From: Pseudonocardia thermophila | GTDB lineage: Bacteria; Actinomycetota; Actinomycetes; Mycobacteriales; Pseudonocardiaceae | DNA length: 64,000 bases | Assembly (NCBI RefSeq): GCF_900142365.1 | Contig: NZ_FRAP01000005.1 | Location: forward strand, 1 to 64,000 | Reading direction: 5' to 3' | Shown here: positions 1 through 12,000 of the stretch, in pieces | Layout: each line of letters begins with the position of its first letter | Numbering within the stretch: position 1 is the first letter of the stretch | The notes under the pieces: model-generated | What the model was told of the DNA's origin: nothing | Seen by the model: only the letters and a program-made list of their open reading frames with translations | The model's database searches: none | Made by a program: the position numbers and the translations under genes

Positions 1-65
1 CACCCATAGAGTGGGAAGTCATGTATAGTGACACCATCGCCCAACGGGGCGAGGTGGCCTGAACC
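1..65. other. Non-coding left edge
   Basis: Short stretch downstream of the giant minus-strand gene, whose TGA is the complement of TCA at 66-68. A TATAGT hexamer lies on the plus strand at 24-29, but no start codon follows at leaderless distance. I see no supportable gene here. Confidence 0.5.
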
Positions 66-3000
66 TCAGCCTCTCGCGAACCCAGGACGGTTCAGCCGCG
101 AACCCTCCGGCAACACACCACCCACACCAGACCGCACATCAAGATTCGCCGCAGCCAACGCCGCCGAACTCACCCCCGGCAAACGCGCCGCCAACGACTC
201 CCACGTATCACCCGCAACCGTCCGCAACACCCGACCAGCAACCACCTCCTCCACCACGACACGCCCACCGCCGTCATGCGGAACCGCCCCCACCGGACCC
301 GACAACGGCCCCCACACAACCGCCGCCGCAAGCGCAACACCAACACCCACCAGCGCGGCACCCTTGCCGAACGCGCGCAGGAGCCGGGACCGGCGGCCAG
401 GCCGGGTCGACGCGACCGTCCGGTCGGACGGACCGACGGTGGCCGACGTCGCCGCGGAGCGGGCGGGGCGGTTCGGCGGGCCGCGGTTGCGCACCACCCG
501 TCCGGTGTCGGTCGCGGCGGCGCTGGATCCCGCTCCGGCCCGCGCGCCCGCCACGAGCACCGGCGCGGCGTCACCGCCCAGCACGGCCGCGGGCCCGCCG
601 CCGGCGCCCGCCGCGCCGCCGCGCCCGCCCACCACCGTGGCCGGCCAGCCACGCGCATCGCCCGGTTGCGCGCCGGTCCGCTGCAGGTGCGCGTCGAGCA
701 CGAGGAGGGCCTCCCGCTGGCCGATCGCGCGCAGACCGCCCGGCCGGCGCAGCGCACCTGATCCGTGCCGGACGAGGGCCTGCAGCTCGGCCTCGGTGAG
801 GGCACCCGCGCGCGCCCGCACCAACAGGTCGAGTGCGGCGACCGGCAGCTGCGCCCGGTCCGCGTCGGTGAGCAGGCCGGCGCGGTCGCGGGCGAGCAGC
901 ACGTCGGCCAGCGCGGCGAACCGGGCGATCTCGGCGAGGGCACGCAGGTCGTCGAGCAGCTCCGGCGTCGCCTGGAGGTCGGGCGCAGGCGGCAGACCGG
1001 CCGCGATCCGCAGCGCGACAGCGAGATCGGCCTGTGTCCAGTCGGTGCGGGTCGCGAGGTCCGCTGCCAGGTGCCGGTCGCGCATCTCCGGCCGCACCGC
1101 GGCGCCGCCGGCCGGCGCAGCGGCAGCCAGCGCGACGCGGATCGCCACGACCACCGACCTCCGCAGGCCGAGGGCGGCGAGCTGCGCGGCGGGAACTGTC
1201 GCCAGCTGCGTGATCGACGTGATGCCCGCCCGGACCAGAGTGTGGTACGCGAGATCGCGGTGGCGGCCGGGCAGCGCCGCGATCAGCGTCTCGATGCGGT
1301 CCATCGGCCGCTGCCAGAGCAGGGTGTGCTCGGCGGGCGTCAGCCCGTCACCGCTCGAGACCTCCGACAGCCACTTCCGCACCTGCGCCCAGACCCCCGG
1401 GATGGGCGTCTGGAGCAGCCTGCTGAACGCAGCCGGGTCGAGCGCGACGGCCGAGGCGATGACGCGGTCGCGGACCAGTCGCTGGGTCTGCCGCTCGGTG
1501 AGATCGGGCGCGGTGTCGAGCATCTCGTCGTGGATCTGCGCCCGCACGTCCGCGGCGGTCTGCCCGAGCGCCTCCGCGAGCAGCATCAGCGCGGCTGCCT
1601 CGGCCATCACCGCGGCCCGCTCCGCGGCCTCCGACCACACCCGGCGGCCGGCCGGCACGGTCGTTCCGGCCATCGCGTCGGTGACCCGATCACGGGTCAG
1701 CTTCTCGATCACCGTGCCCGGGCGCTGCGGGTCGAGCCCGAGGTACCAGTCGACGCCGGCCGGCCCCTCCACCGGGACACCGAGCTGCTCGGCGATGCGG
1801 GCCCGCGACGCGCCGGACGCGTAGGCGAGGAACGCCTGCAGTTCTCGATCGGTGAGCGCTGTGAGCCGCAGCCGCTCGGCGGGATCGCCCACCGGCGCCG
1901 CGTCGGTCTCGCCCGTCCGCCGCTCGATCAGCAGCTGCTCGGCGACGGCGACGGTCGCGGCGAGCTCTGCCGTGTCCATGCCGAGCCGTTCGGCAAGCTC
2001 GTCGGCGCGCTCGATCGCGGTGAGCCCGTCGAGCAGGCTCTGCTGGGCCGCGACGGCCTGCTCGACGTCCGCGGCCGTGTAGCGGTAGGGCTGCCACGAT
2101 CGCTGCGGGATCAGGTCGGCGACCTCGAGCGCGGCGTAGTGCTCGGCGAGGCTCCGCGGAGCGTGCTCGACGGGGTACCGGTTGACCAGCTCCGTCAGGC
2201 GCAGGTTCTGCGCTTCGGTCAGTCCGGGGATCTGCTGACCCGCCCGGGCGGCGGTGAGCTGCAGCAGGTCGACGCCCGCCGGGTTGGCAGGCGGTACGGA
2301 CCGCTGCGCCGCGGGTCCGTCGATGTCGATCCGCCCGGTCAGCGGCGCCTCGTGGACGGCGGTGCGCTGCTCGTACCGCGCCGCCAGCTCGGCTTCCTGC
2401 CGGGCCAGCTCGAAGAGCGTGTCCACGCCGACGGAGTCGAGGACCGGCGGGACGGGTTCGGCCTCCACCCGAGGAGCCCGGTACTCGCGCTTCCCGGGCG
2501 GCTGCAGCACCCGGTCCTCCAGCGACCGGTGAACGGTCGAGCTTCCGTTCTCACCCTGGCGGCCGGCCCGGCCGCGCCCCTGCATCTCGATCCGGACGGA
2601 CTCCGGGAACTCGGTGATCACGACGTGCAGCCCGCCGGCCTCGTTCAGCAGGTCGTGCGCCGCACGCACCTGCTCTTCGGCCTCGAGCCGGGCGGCGCGC
2701 AGGATCGACTCGTAGGCGGCCTTGTCGCGGGCCGCCAAGCCGGGGTGCTCGCGGTGCGCGATCTCGCGAGCCAGGTACTCGGAGTGACCGCCGAGCGGCG
2801 GGTCGACGCCGCGGTTCGCCCGGTTGGTCGCGACGGTGATCCGGCCGGGCCGCCCGGCCTCGGCGAGTACCTGGTCCATCTCGGCGCCCTCGGTCAGGGC
2901 GGTGACGAGCTTGTGACCGTGGTCTGCCTTCGTCAGTCGCTCGGAGAGGGCGACCGCATCGAGCTCCGAACCGGCGAGCACCAGGACCGGGCGACCGGAC

Positions 3001-6000
3001 TCCGAGACCTGAACGATCTCGTCGAAGATGCCGTCCCACTTCTCGGCCGCGGTGCGGTAGGTGACCGTCGTGTCTCGGCGGTTCATGCCCTTGTGGGGCC
3101 GGATCTCGACGACGTCCTTGCCGGTCAGGCGCGGCCCCCCGGCCGTACCGGTCATCCCGGCGTACGGGCGGCCCTCCAGGAACTCCAGGACCGTCATCGA
3201 GTCGAGCACCTGGGCCGGCGTGCCGATCGGGACGTTCTCTGCGTACTCGACGGCCTCGTGGAGACCGTTGTTCCAGCGGCGCCCGTCGCTGAGCAGCTCG
3301 CCGTGCTTGTCGACGATGAGGATGCGGCCGTCGTCCGTGCGGACGTAGTGGACGTCCCGCTGCAGGATCAGGTCGGCGGCCAGCGCGTTCTCGACGCGCC
3401 GCTGCAGCGCCGCACCGTCGGGTCCGGTGAGGTCGCGACCGGCGACCCCGTGCACCTCCTTCGTGAGCGTGCGGATGTGTTCGACACCAGCGCGGGTCAG
3501 TCGCACGCCGCCGCGGCCGACGGTGAAGTGCACGGCCGGGTCGAGCTGCGTTGCCGTGTGCGCCGCCCAGGCGAGCTCGGCCACCGGCGCCGTGGCGTCC
3601 TCGACCGGCTTCGACAGCACGTGCGGGGTGTGACCCTCGTCGAGCAGGACGCGGTCGACCTCGTCGATGAGTCGGAAGCCGCCGCGGTTCTGGTGCACCG
3701 GCTCGCCGCGCGCGTTGCGGGCCCGCAGCACGTCGAACACCAGCTCGCTGACCATGCCTATCGCGATGTCGGCGCGGTAAGCGGTCCACTTACCGGACCA
3801 CGTACGGGTCGGCACGACCACGTCGACCGTCACCCCGAGCCGATCTGCGATCGGCCGGAGCGTCGCGTACACGTCACGCACGAGCTTCTCGTTCAGCGTC
3901 AGCCACTGCACGCCCCGCTCCGCGGCGGGGACACCGCGAGCGTTGCGGGCATCCAGGGCGTGCGCGAGCGCCGCCAGCGATCCGGTGAGCGTCTTGCCCT
4001 CACCGGTGAGCATCTGCACGACGTCCCCGCGGGCGAGGGCGATCGCCGCAGCGATCTGGTCGTCCCGCGGTGTCTTGCCCGTACGACGCGCGGCCTCGCA
4101 GGCGAGGGCGGTGCACTCGATCAGCGCATCCTCGACCGTGAGCTTTCCACGCCGTACGTCCTCGGCCAGCTCCTGGTACGACCGCAGGATCTCGCCGTCG
4201 GTGAGGCGCCGGACCCCCTGCCACACGGAGTGGGTCGCAGCGACCTCGGCGGCGAAGTCCGCGTCCGTCCGGGTGCCGGACGTCCGAGCCTGCTCGGTGG
4301 TGCCCGGAGGCGGCAGGCCGATGTTGTCGGCCGCCGGATCCAGCTGCCGCGCCTCGCCGTCCCGGGTGGGCGGCGCGGCGTGGTCGTCCGTGTGCGGGTG
4401 CTGGCTGCCGTCGCGCCCGGCGAGACCGGGCGCCGCGTCGTGGCCGCCACCAGCGGTGTGCGGCCGGGCGCCGTTCACGCGCTCGGTGGGCGACGCGGGT
4501 AGCGCCGGTGTGCCGGGGTCACCCACCGGGCGCGCCGGCCGGGACGGGTCACCCGACCCATTACGACCAGCGGAGCCACCGGGGGGGCCGGGTCCGTCGG
4601 GCGCAGCGGCCTGGGCGAGCGAGGTCCTGCCGACACCGTCGGTCAGCGAAGCCAGATCGGGCAGCGCGTACGGCTCGCCACGCACCCCGGTCTCGATCTC
4701 GGCGAGGTGGTGGCGGACGAGGTCGGCGAACCCCTCCTGGCTGATCCTGCTGTCGCGGACCGCCTCGACGAGGCGCTGGTCGACGACGATCAGGTCGTCG
4801 CGGGTGAAGAGGACGTAGTCCCCCTTGTGCATCTGCGGGTCACGAACGAAGTCGTCCACGACGCACAGGCCGCGGCAGCCGGCCGCCCTGATCTCCCGGG
4901 CCGGCACGCCCGACAGCCCGGCGAGCTCGACCGGGGTCAGCTGCGCGGCCGGTGTCGTCGGCCGGACGGTGGCGGCCGGTGCGCCGACGCCGCGCAGCAA
5001 CTGGTCGGTCTGCACGATCCCGCCGATCCGCTCCACCCGGCGCTGGCGGATCTCCACCCCACGCTGGCCGAGCTCGTCGGCCAGCCGCGGACCGACGAAC
5101 CGGTCGAGCCAGGCCGGTGTCGCGTCGCGACTCACCACGCGCGCTGCGAGACCGAGCTGCGCGGCGGCCACGGCCTCCGGGCTCACCCTGCTGCTGAACT
5201 GCAGGCCGAGCTTCCCGTACGCCCGCAGCGTGCCGATCAGGCCAGGGATGTAGCGCGTCCCGGTGAAGTTGATCCGGCCGAACACGCCACCGCGGGCGAT
5301 GACCTTCCCGGCGAGGCCGGCGGTGGTGAGCCGGCCCGCCGTGGTCGAGAGGGTGTGGGAGAGGCCGATGGAGCGCATCCCGGGGACGATCCGCCCCGCC
5401 TCGATGCGGCCGAGGCCGTGATCGCGCAGGATGGTCGCGGCGGCCGTCGCGGCCGTGGCCAGACGCGGCGCCACCAACTCCGTGCCACGGCCGACCGCGA
5501 AGCGCGCGGCGGCGAAGTTGATCTTCAGCGGGGTCATCGCCGTGTTGCCCAAGACGACGCCGCTGTGCCAGGCCACCTTCGCGGCGACGTTGAGGCCGGC
5601 CGAGACGGAGGCGAGCCACCCGCTGCTGGCGGCCAGGGCGCCACGGATCCCCGTCGAGGACGTCCCGAGCTTGCCGGCGAGCGCGCCCGCCCCCTTCACA
5701 CCGAGCGAGAGGCCCTTGAGGACCGCACCGGCCCCCGCCGCGACCAGCGCGACCGTTCCGACATCCTCCAGCGCCGTGGAGAACGGCCGGAAGTAGTAGT
5801 CGTCGCCGAGGCTGCGCTTGTCGGTGACCCAGCGGTCCCAGAAGTTGACGGCTCCCTGCGCGATGCCTCCGGTGAGTGGACGGTTCTCGGCGTAGCCGGC
5901 CAGCCCGTCGCCCCACGACTCGAAGGTGACCCAGCTCTTCAGCTCCTTGCCGACGGCGTGCAGCAGGCCCGGCACCGCACCGGTGACGACGTCCCAGGCG

Positions 6001-9000
6001 TCCCGACCCAGGTTCTTGAAGAAGCTGGGCACCGACTTCTCGGTGTTGCGCCCGAGCATGATGACCTTGCCGTCGAGCGCCGCGGACCAGCCGTCCACGC
6101 AGCCGCCGGAGGACTCGTCGCAGACCCTGTTGTCCTCGCCACCCGGTGCCTTCACGTGCAGGGTGAGCTTGGTGTGCTCGTCGTAGACGCGGCCACCGGT
6201 CTCGGCGCGCTCCGAGGTGGCGTCGCCGTAGCAGATCCCGTTGCCGCCCGTGCTGCAGTCGGCGAGGGTGTCCCAGTCGGAGTCGACGTGGATGCGGACC
6301 TGTCCACGGCACGTCCCGTTCGTGTCGGTGCAGTTGCCGGAGGCGACCGCGACACCACGGCGCTCGTCGTCGCCGCCCATGGTGAACGCACTCACCGAGA
6401 TCGAGCAGCTGCCGGCCTGCTCCGCGGCGCAGGCCTTGTGGGCCTCGGCATCGTTCTTGTCCGACGCGTGCGAGGCATCGGCCTTCGCCTCGTAGGAGCA
6501 GGTCACACCGGCGCTGCCGAGGCACCAGGCCACCGCGTCGGCCCGGTGCTCCTCGGTGTTGACCTCGGCGTTGGCCGCGATCGAGCACCATCCGCCGCCG
6601 ACGTTGCCGGAGTCGGAGCACGAGCTGCGCGCGCTCGCGGTGAGCTTGCCGTCGTCGCCGCTCCCCTGCTGAGAGCCGCTGGCGGAGAACTCGTACGTGC
6701 AGCCTGAGGCCGGGCCGTCGGTGTCGCAGCTGGAACCGAACTCCAGGTGCGCCGGGATGGTCTTCGGCACAGGCTGGATGCACCCGTGGGGGCTGGTGCA
6801 CGGCGGCGGCGCGTCGATGTACTCGTCGACGAACTTGGCGACGGAGATCGACGAGCAGAACCCGGCCGTCTCCTTGCAGTCCGACGGGTTCTGCGAGGTC
6901 TTCATCCGGCCGTCGGGCGACTCGGCGTAGGCCCGGGTGCTGGTCTCGACCCGGGTGCACTTGGCGGCGCCGTCGCCCTGGCAGGCGGCGAACGCGGCCA
7001 CCCTGCCGGCCTCGGGGTCGTAGGACACCGTGCCGGTGAGGTTGCAGCCTCCAGAGGTGCCGGAGCAGTCGGCGAGAGCGGAACCGGTGTGCCAGTCGTG
7101 CGCGGCGCGCTGCTCCAGCGATCCCTTGACGTGCGCTTCCTGGGTGCAGTGCGGACCCGCCGGGTAGCAGCTGGTCTGCACGTTGACCCGGGCCGGCAGG
7201 TAGACCGGGATCGGCTTGCCGTTCTCGTCGAGGACCTGGTTGCCCTGCTCGTCCGTCTCGAACAGGTAGATCTTGTTGCCGTTCTCGTCCAGGACCGGGC
7301 GGCCCTGGTCGTCCACCTGGTAGGCCTGCTCCGGGTCGAGCGCGACGAACTTGCCGTAAACCGTGCAGAGGCCGCCGGTCCGCACGCAGTCGACCTTGCC
7401 GTCGCCGGTGATCGTGCCCAGCTCGGGCCCGTTCGGCTCAGCCTGGCCCTCGCGGCTGATCGAGCCGACGAGGTGCGCCTCCGACTTCGTGCACGTGGCG
7501 CCCTCGGACTGGCAGTCGGAGAACGCGGTGATCTCGCCGGTCTTCTTGTCGTAGGCACCACCCACGACGGTCGAGCACCAGCCGCCGGTGCCGGAGCAGG
7601 CGTTCTCTGCAGTCGCCCGGATCGCACCACCCGGCGCCTGGATGGTCGCCGAGGTCTTCGACCAGTGCGAGCAGGATCCGGCGCCCGTGTTCTGGCAGCC
7701 GGTGCCGACGACGAGCATCGGCGGAGTCGGGGTGCCGTCCTCGGCGACGCCGGCCGGGTGGTACTTCGCCACGCCGGTCAGGCCGCACGACCCGACGCCG
7801 CCGCGGCACGTCCCGCCGCCGGTGCCGGTGAACTCGCCACCCGGGGACTTCGCGTCGATGCTCAGGTTGGCCCAGCGGCTGCACGACCCTCCCGAGGTCG
7901 CGCAGTACGAAGACAGCTCGAGCCTGCCGGTCTCCTCGTCGTGGACAGCGCGCGAGCCGGTCGCGCAGTAGCCGCCCGACGCCTGGCTGCCCGAGCACGT
8001 GCCACCCGCGTCGCCGCTGATCCCGTTGCCCTTGGCGGACGCGGCCGACCGCGTCGCGTAGTACGCGGAGCACGACCCGGTGCCGGCGCATCCGGCCTGG
8101 GCGAACGCGTTCTCGGCGTCGACCTTCACGACGGCCTGGGTGCTGCAGTACCCGCCGGAACCGCCGCCGGAGCAGCTCGACCGCGCCTCGCCGTGCTGGC
8201 CGCCGACCGTCTGCGAGGCCTCGGCGTGGCTGGAGTACGAGGCGGTGCAGTTCGTGGCCCCGCTGCAGCCCGCGGCGGCGTACGAGTAGCCCTTGCCCGC
8301 CCGGGCCACGGCGTGCACCGCGATCCCGCCGGAGCCCTCGCCGACACCACCGCCGCTGCCCGACGCGTTGGCGTGCGCCCAGGACCGGTGAGTGCCGTCG
8401 TCGTAGGAGGCGGAGCCGGAGGCACTGGCCGAGTAGGAGTAGCGGCAGTTCGCCGCGCCCACGCAGGACGCGGACGCCGTGGCCTGCCCCGGACCGGCCC
8501 AGGCGCGCGCCGACACCGCGACCCCGCCGTGGCCGACACCACCACCCCCCGAGCCAGCGGCGTACGCGCTGGCGCGGGATCCGCTGGACGCCGCGGACGC
8601 AGAAGCGCTCGCCGAGTAGGAATGGCGGCAGTTCGGGGCGCCGGTGCACGATGCAGCCGCCGAGGCCCAGCCCGGGCCGGCTGTGGCCCGCACCGCGACC
8701 GCGACCGCGCCCCGGCCCCTGCCACCGCTGCCGGAGCCGGACGCCGACGCGCTGGCCCGGCTGCCGGGCCCGGCCGCCGACTCCCCGGCGCGCGCTGCGT
8801 ACGAGTGGTGGCACTCGACACCGTCTGTGCCGCGGCACTCGGCCATGGCCTGCGCGGTCCCGCGCGCAGCCTGGGCGCTCACCAGCGCCGCGCCGGAGCC
8901 GGTGGTGCCCCGGCCGTGCGCGGTCGCGTCGGCGCGGGAGGTGGCCGAGCGGGCGTGCCCCTCGGCGCGGAAGGAGAACGCGCAGTCCGCTCCCGGCGTA

Positions 9001-12000
9001 CCGGCGCACTCAGCGCCCGCCAGCGCGTAGTCCGAGGTCGCGCCGACCTGCACCGCGCCCGAGCACTGTCCGTCGGTCGCGGCGGTGCAGGCCGACCGCG
9101 CGCTGGCAGTGTGCGCGCCGCCGGGAGCCGGGGACTGCGCGGCGCCCTGGAGCCGGGTCGTGCAGCCGGTGCCGACGCAGCCGGCCTCCACTCGGGCGAG
9201 CCCGTCGCGGGCCGAGCCGCCCGTCACCACCTGGCAGGCCGGGCCCGCGCACTCGGCGACGCCGACGGCGTGGCTGGTGCGCGCGGTCCGCGGCGCGGAT
9301 CCGGTCCGCAGCGCGTCGGCGATCGTGGCGGGATCATCGGTGGCGACGGTGACGCTGCGGCCGGAGACGGGGCAGGCCCCGGCCGCCGTCGAGCAGGCGC
9401 CCTCGATCGACGCGCCGGTGACGCCGGTGCGGTTCTTGCCGGTCGGCGCGACACCGACCTGGCCCTCGGTCACGAGCGCGGCGACGCAGTCCTCGGCACC
9501 GGAGCACGCGGTGGTGCCCTCGGCGGTCGAGACGGACGTGGGGTCGGTGGCTGCGCCGTTCGCGGCCGGGCGGCGGGCGGCCCGCGCTGCGTCAGCGGCA
9601 TCTCCGTCGGGGCTGGCCGCGGTCGCGGTCCGGCCGGTGACGGTGCCGATGCAGCCGGCGGGGCAGTCGATCTGCGCGGCGGCCTGCGTGGACCCGGACC
9701 AGCCGGGGAGCGTCCGCCGGCCCTTCGGATCGTCGGGGTCGGCCTGCCCAGAGCCGTACGCGGTGACGGCGGTGGCACCGGCCTCGGCCGCGCATCCGGT
9801 CGGCCCGCCGAGGCATGCGGCCTCCATGCGGGAGTGGCTCCGCGCCAGGTCGCCGGCCGTGTAGGTGGCGTCGGCCGTGGTCGCGGCCGCGCACAGCGGG
9901 CCGGAGCACTGCGCCAGCGCGTTCGACGTGGCGTAGGTGGCCGGGGTGTCGGTGACCGGCTTCGCGGCGAGCTCCGCGGCGGCCTCCGCCGCCTTCGTCG
10001 CCTCCGCGGCGGCCTTCTTCGCCTCGGCGGCCTTCTCGATGTCTTCGGTTGTCGCGCCCGGGCGGGCGGCGATGCGCTGCGCGCGCTCGGCGGCCTTGCG
10101 GGCATCGGCGGCCTGCTGGGCGAGCTGTTCGGCAGCGGTCTGGTTCTGTTCGGCGACGATGTCGGCCACGACCTGGCCGGACGCCGCGATCGAGCTGGTG
10201 CGGACCTGGCAGTCGGCCTGGCCGGTGACGCAGGTGCCGCTGGTGGTGCTCGCGCCGGTCGGAGGACCGCGGGAGCCGTCGGCGCCGGTCATGTTCTGCG
10301 GGCCGTCCGTGCCCGCGGCGGAGGTGCGGGCGGTGCCCGCGCAGCCGTTGCCGGAGCCTGCGCAGTCGAGGGCGGCGTCGGCCATCGTCCAGGACGACGC
10401 GCCCGGCACCGTCGGCCCGCCGGTGTTCGCGCTCGAACCGGGTGCGGTCGGCGCGGGCGGCACCGCGGGCTCCTGGCCCGACGGGCCCTGCCGGCCGGTC
10501 GGCTCGTCACCAGTGGTGCCGGAGGTCGTGGTCGCGTTGCTCGTCGGGGCGGCCTGCAGGATCGGCGCGATCCGGTTCGCGTCCGGACCGGAGGAGGCGC
10601 CCGAGTTCGACACGCCCTGGCAGATCCCGCCGGTGACGCCCTCACAGACGCTCTCGCTCCACGAGCCGCGCGGGTTCGGCGAGACGCTCGGGTCGGTCGC
10701 GGTCGCTCCCGACGACGCGGTGCCGGTGCAGCCGCGCCCGTCCTGGCAGATCACCAGGGCCCCGGCCGCCGACGCCGCGGAGGCGCCCGCCGGCAGCCGC
10801 GCCGCGTTGGTGGCCTGCCCGTCACCGGCGAGGGCCAGCGCCGCGCCGGGGCCGCTCGCGGCGGTCGAGACCGACCGCACCTGGCAGCCGCCCGTGCCGC
10901 CCGTGCAGGACGCGGTACCGGTCGAGGTGCGCGGACCCACGGTCGTGCCGTCGAACGCGCTGCTGGTGGTCGTGACCGTGCCCGCGCAGACCGCGCTGCA
11001 GTCCAGGACCGCCTCCGACCGCGCCACCGACGACGGGCCGGTGAGCGACTGCCCGGCCAGCGGCTCGCCGGTCTCGGGATCGATCGTCACGTGGTCGGGT
11101 GCGCTGGATGCGGCCGCGGTCGAGCGGCCGGTGCAGCCGCCGCCGGTCACGGTGCACTCGCTGGTGGTGGAGCTCCCCCGCGCGTCCGGGCTCACCGCGG
11201 TGTCGCGCGCGCTCGTCGCTGCCAGGGTGGTGCCGCCGCATCCGGTGTCCGCACCGGAGCAGGACACCTCCGCGGTGGTGGTCGAGACCGACACCGGGCC
11301 GGTCACCGGCTCCACACCGGCCGCCACCGCCTGCGCGTCGCGGGCGGAGCGGTTCTCCACCGCGGTGGTCGCCGCGGTCGAGCAGGAGCCGCCGACGCCG
11401 TGGACGGTGCACTCGGTGGTGGCCCGGCTGTCCCGCACGCCGGTGACGTCACCGCTCGCGGAACCGGAGGTGCTGGCGGCGCCCTTGCCGGCGCAGCCGT
11501 CCTGCGCGCACTCCGCGTTCGCGCTCGCCTCGCTCGCAGCCGTCAGCTGCCGCTCGGCCGGCGTGTCGGCGAACCACGACCAGCGCTGGTGCGCGGTGGA
11601 GTCGCCCACCTCGGAGCGGGCCCGGCTGCTGCACTGACCACCCGCGGTCTCGCACGAGGCCGAGGCCTTCGTCTCCCGCACCGCCGTGACCGGCTTCGCC
11701 TCCGCCGTGGCGGCATCCGCGGCCTTCGGATCGGCCGGGGCGCGGCCCGGAGCGGCGATCTTGCCGGTGGTGGCGGTGTTGGTGGATCCGGTGCAGGTGT
11801 CGGTGTCGCAGTCGACCCACGCCTGCACCGCGGACACGGCCGCACCGTCGCCGTCGACCGTCGCGCCCGGGGTCCGGGTGAACTCGCTCGTCTCCGCCTC
11901 GTACGACCAGCGCGCCCGCTCCCGGGCGGTCGGGTTGTCCGCCCGCGTGTCGGACGTCGCGCCGCACGAACCCTCGGTGACGGTGCAGTCGGCCGATCCG

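Noticed and set aside
9..40. TATAGT -10-like box near the left edge on the plus strand
   Set aside because: No start codon at leaderless distance and no coding frame on that strand that looks real.
765..4502. Long plus-strand open frame opposite the SecA-like region
   Set aside because: The minus strand carries every SecA motif; the plus-strand product has a biased composition and no recognisable motif.
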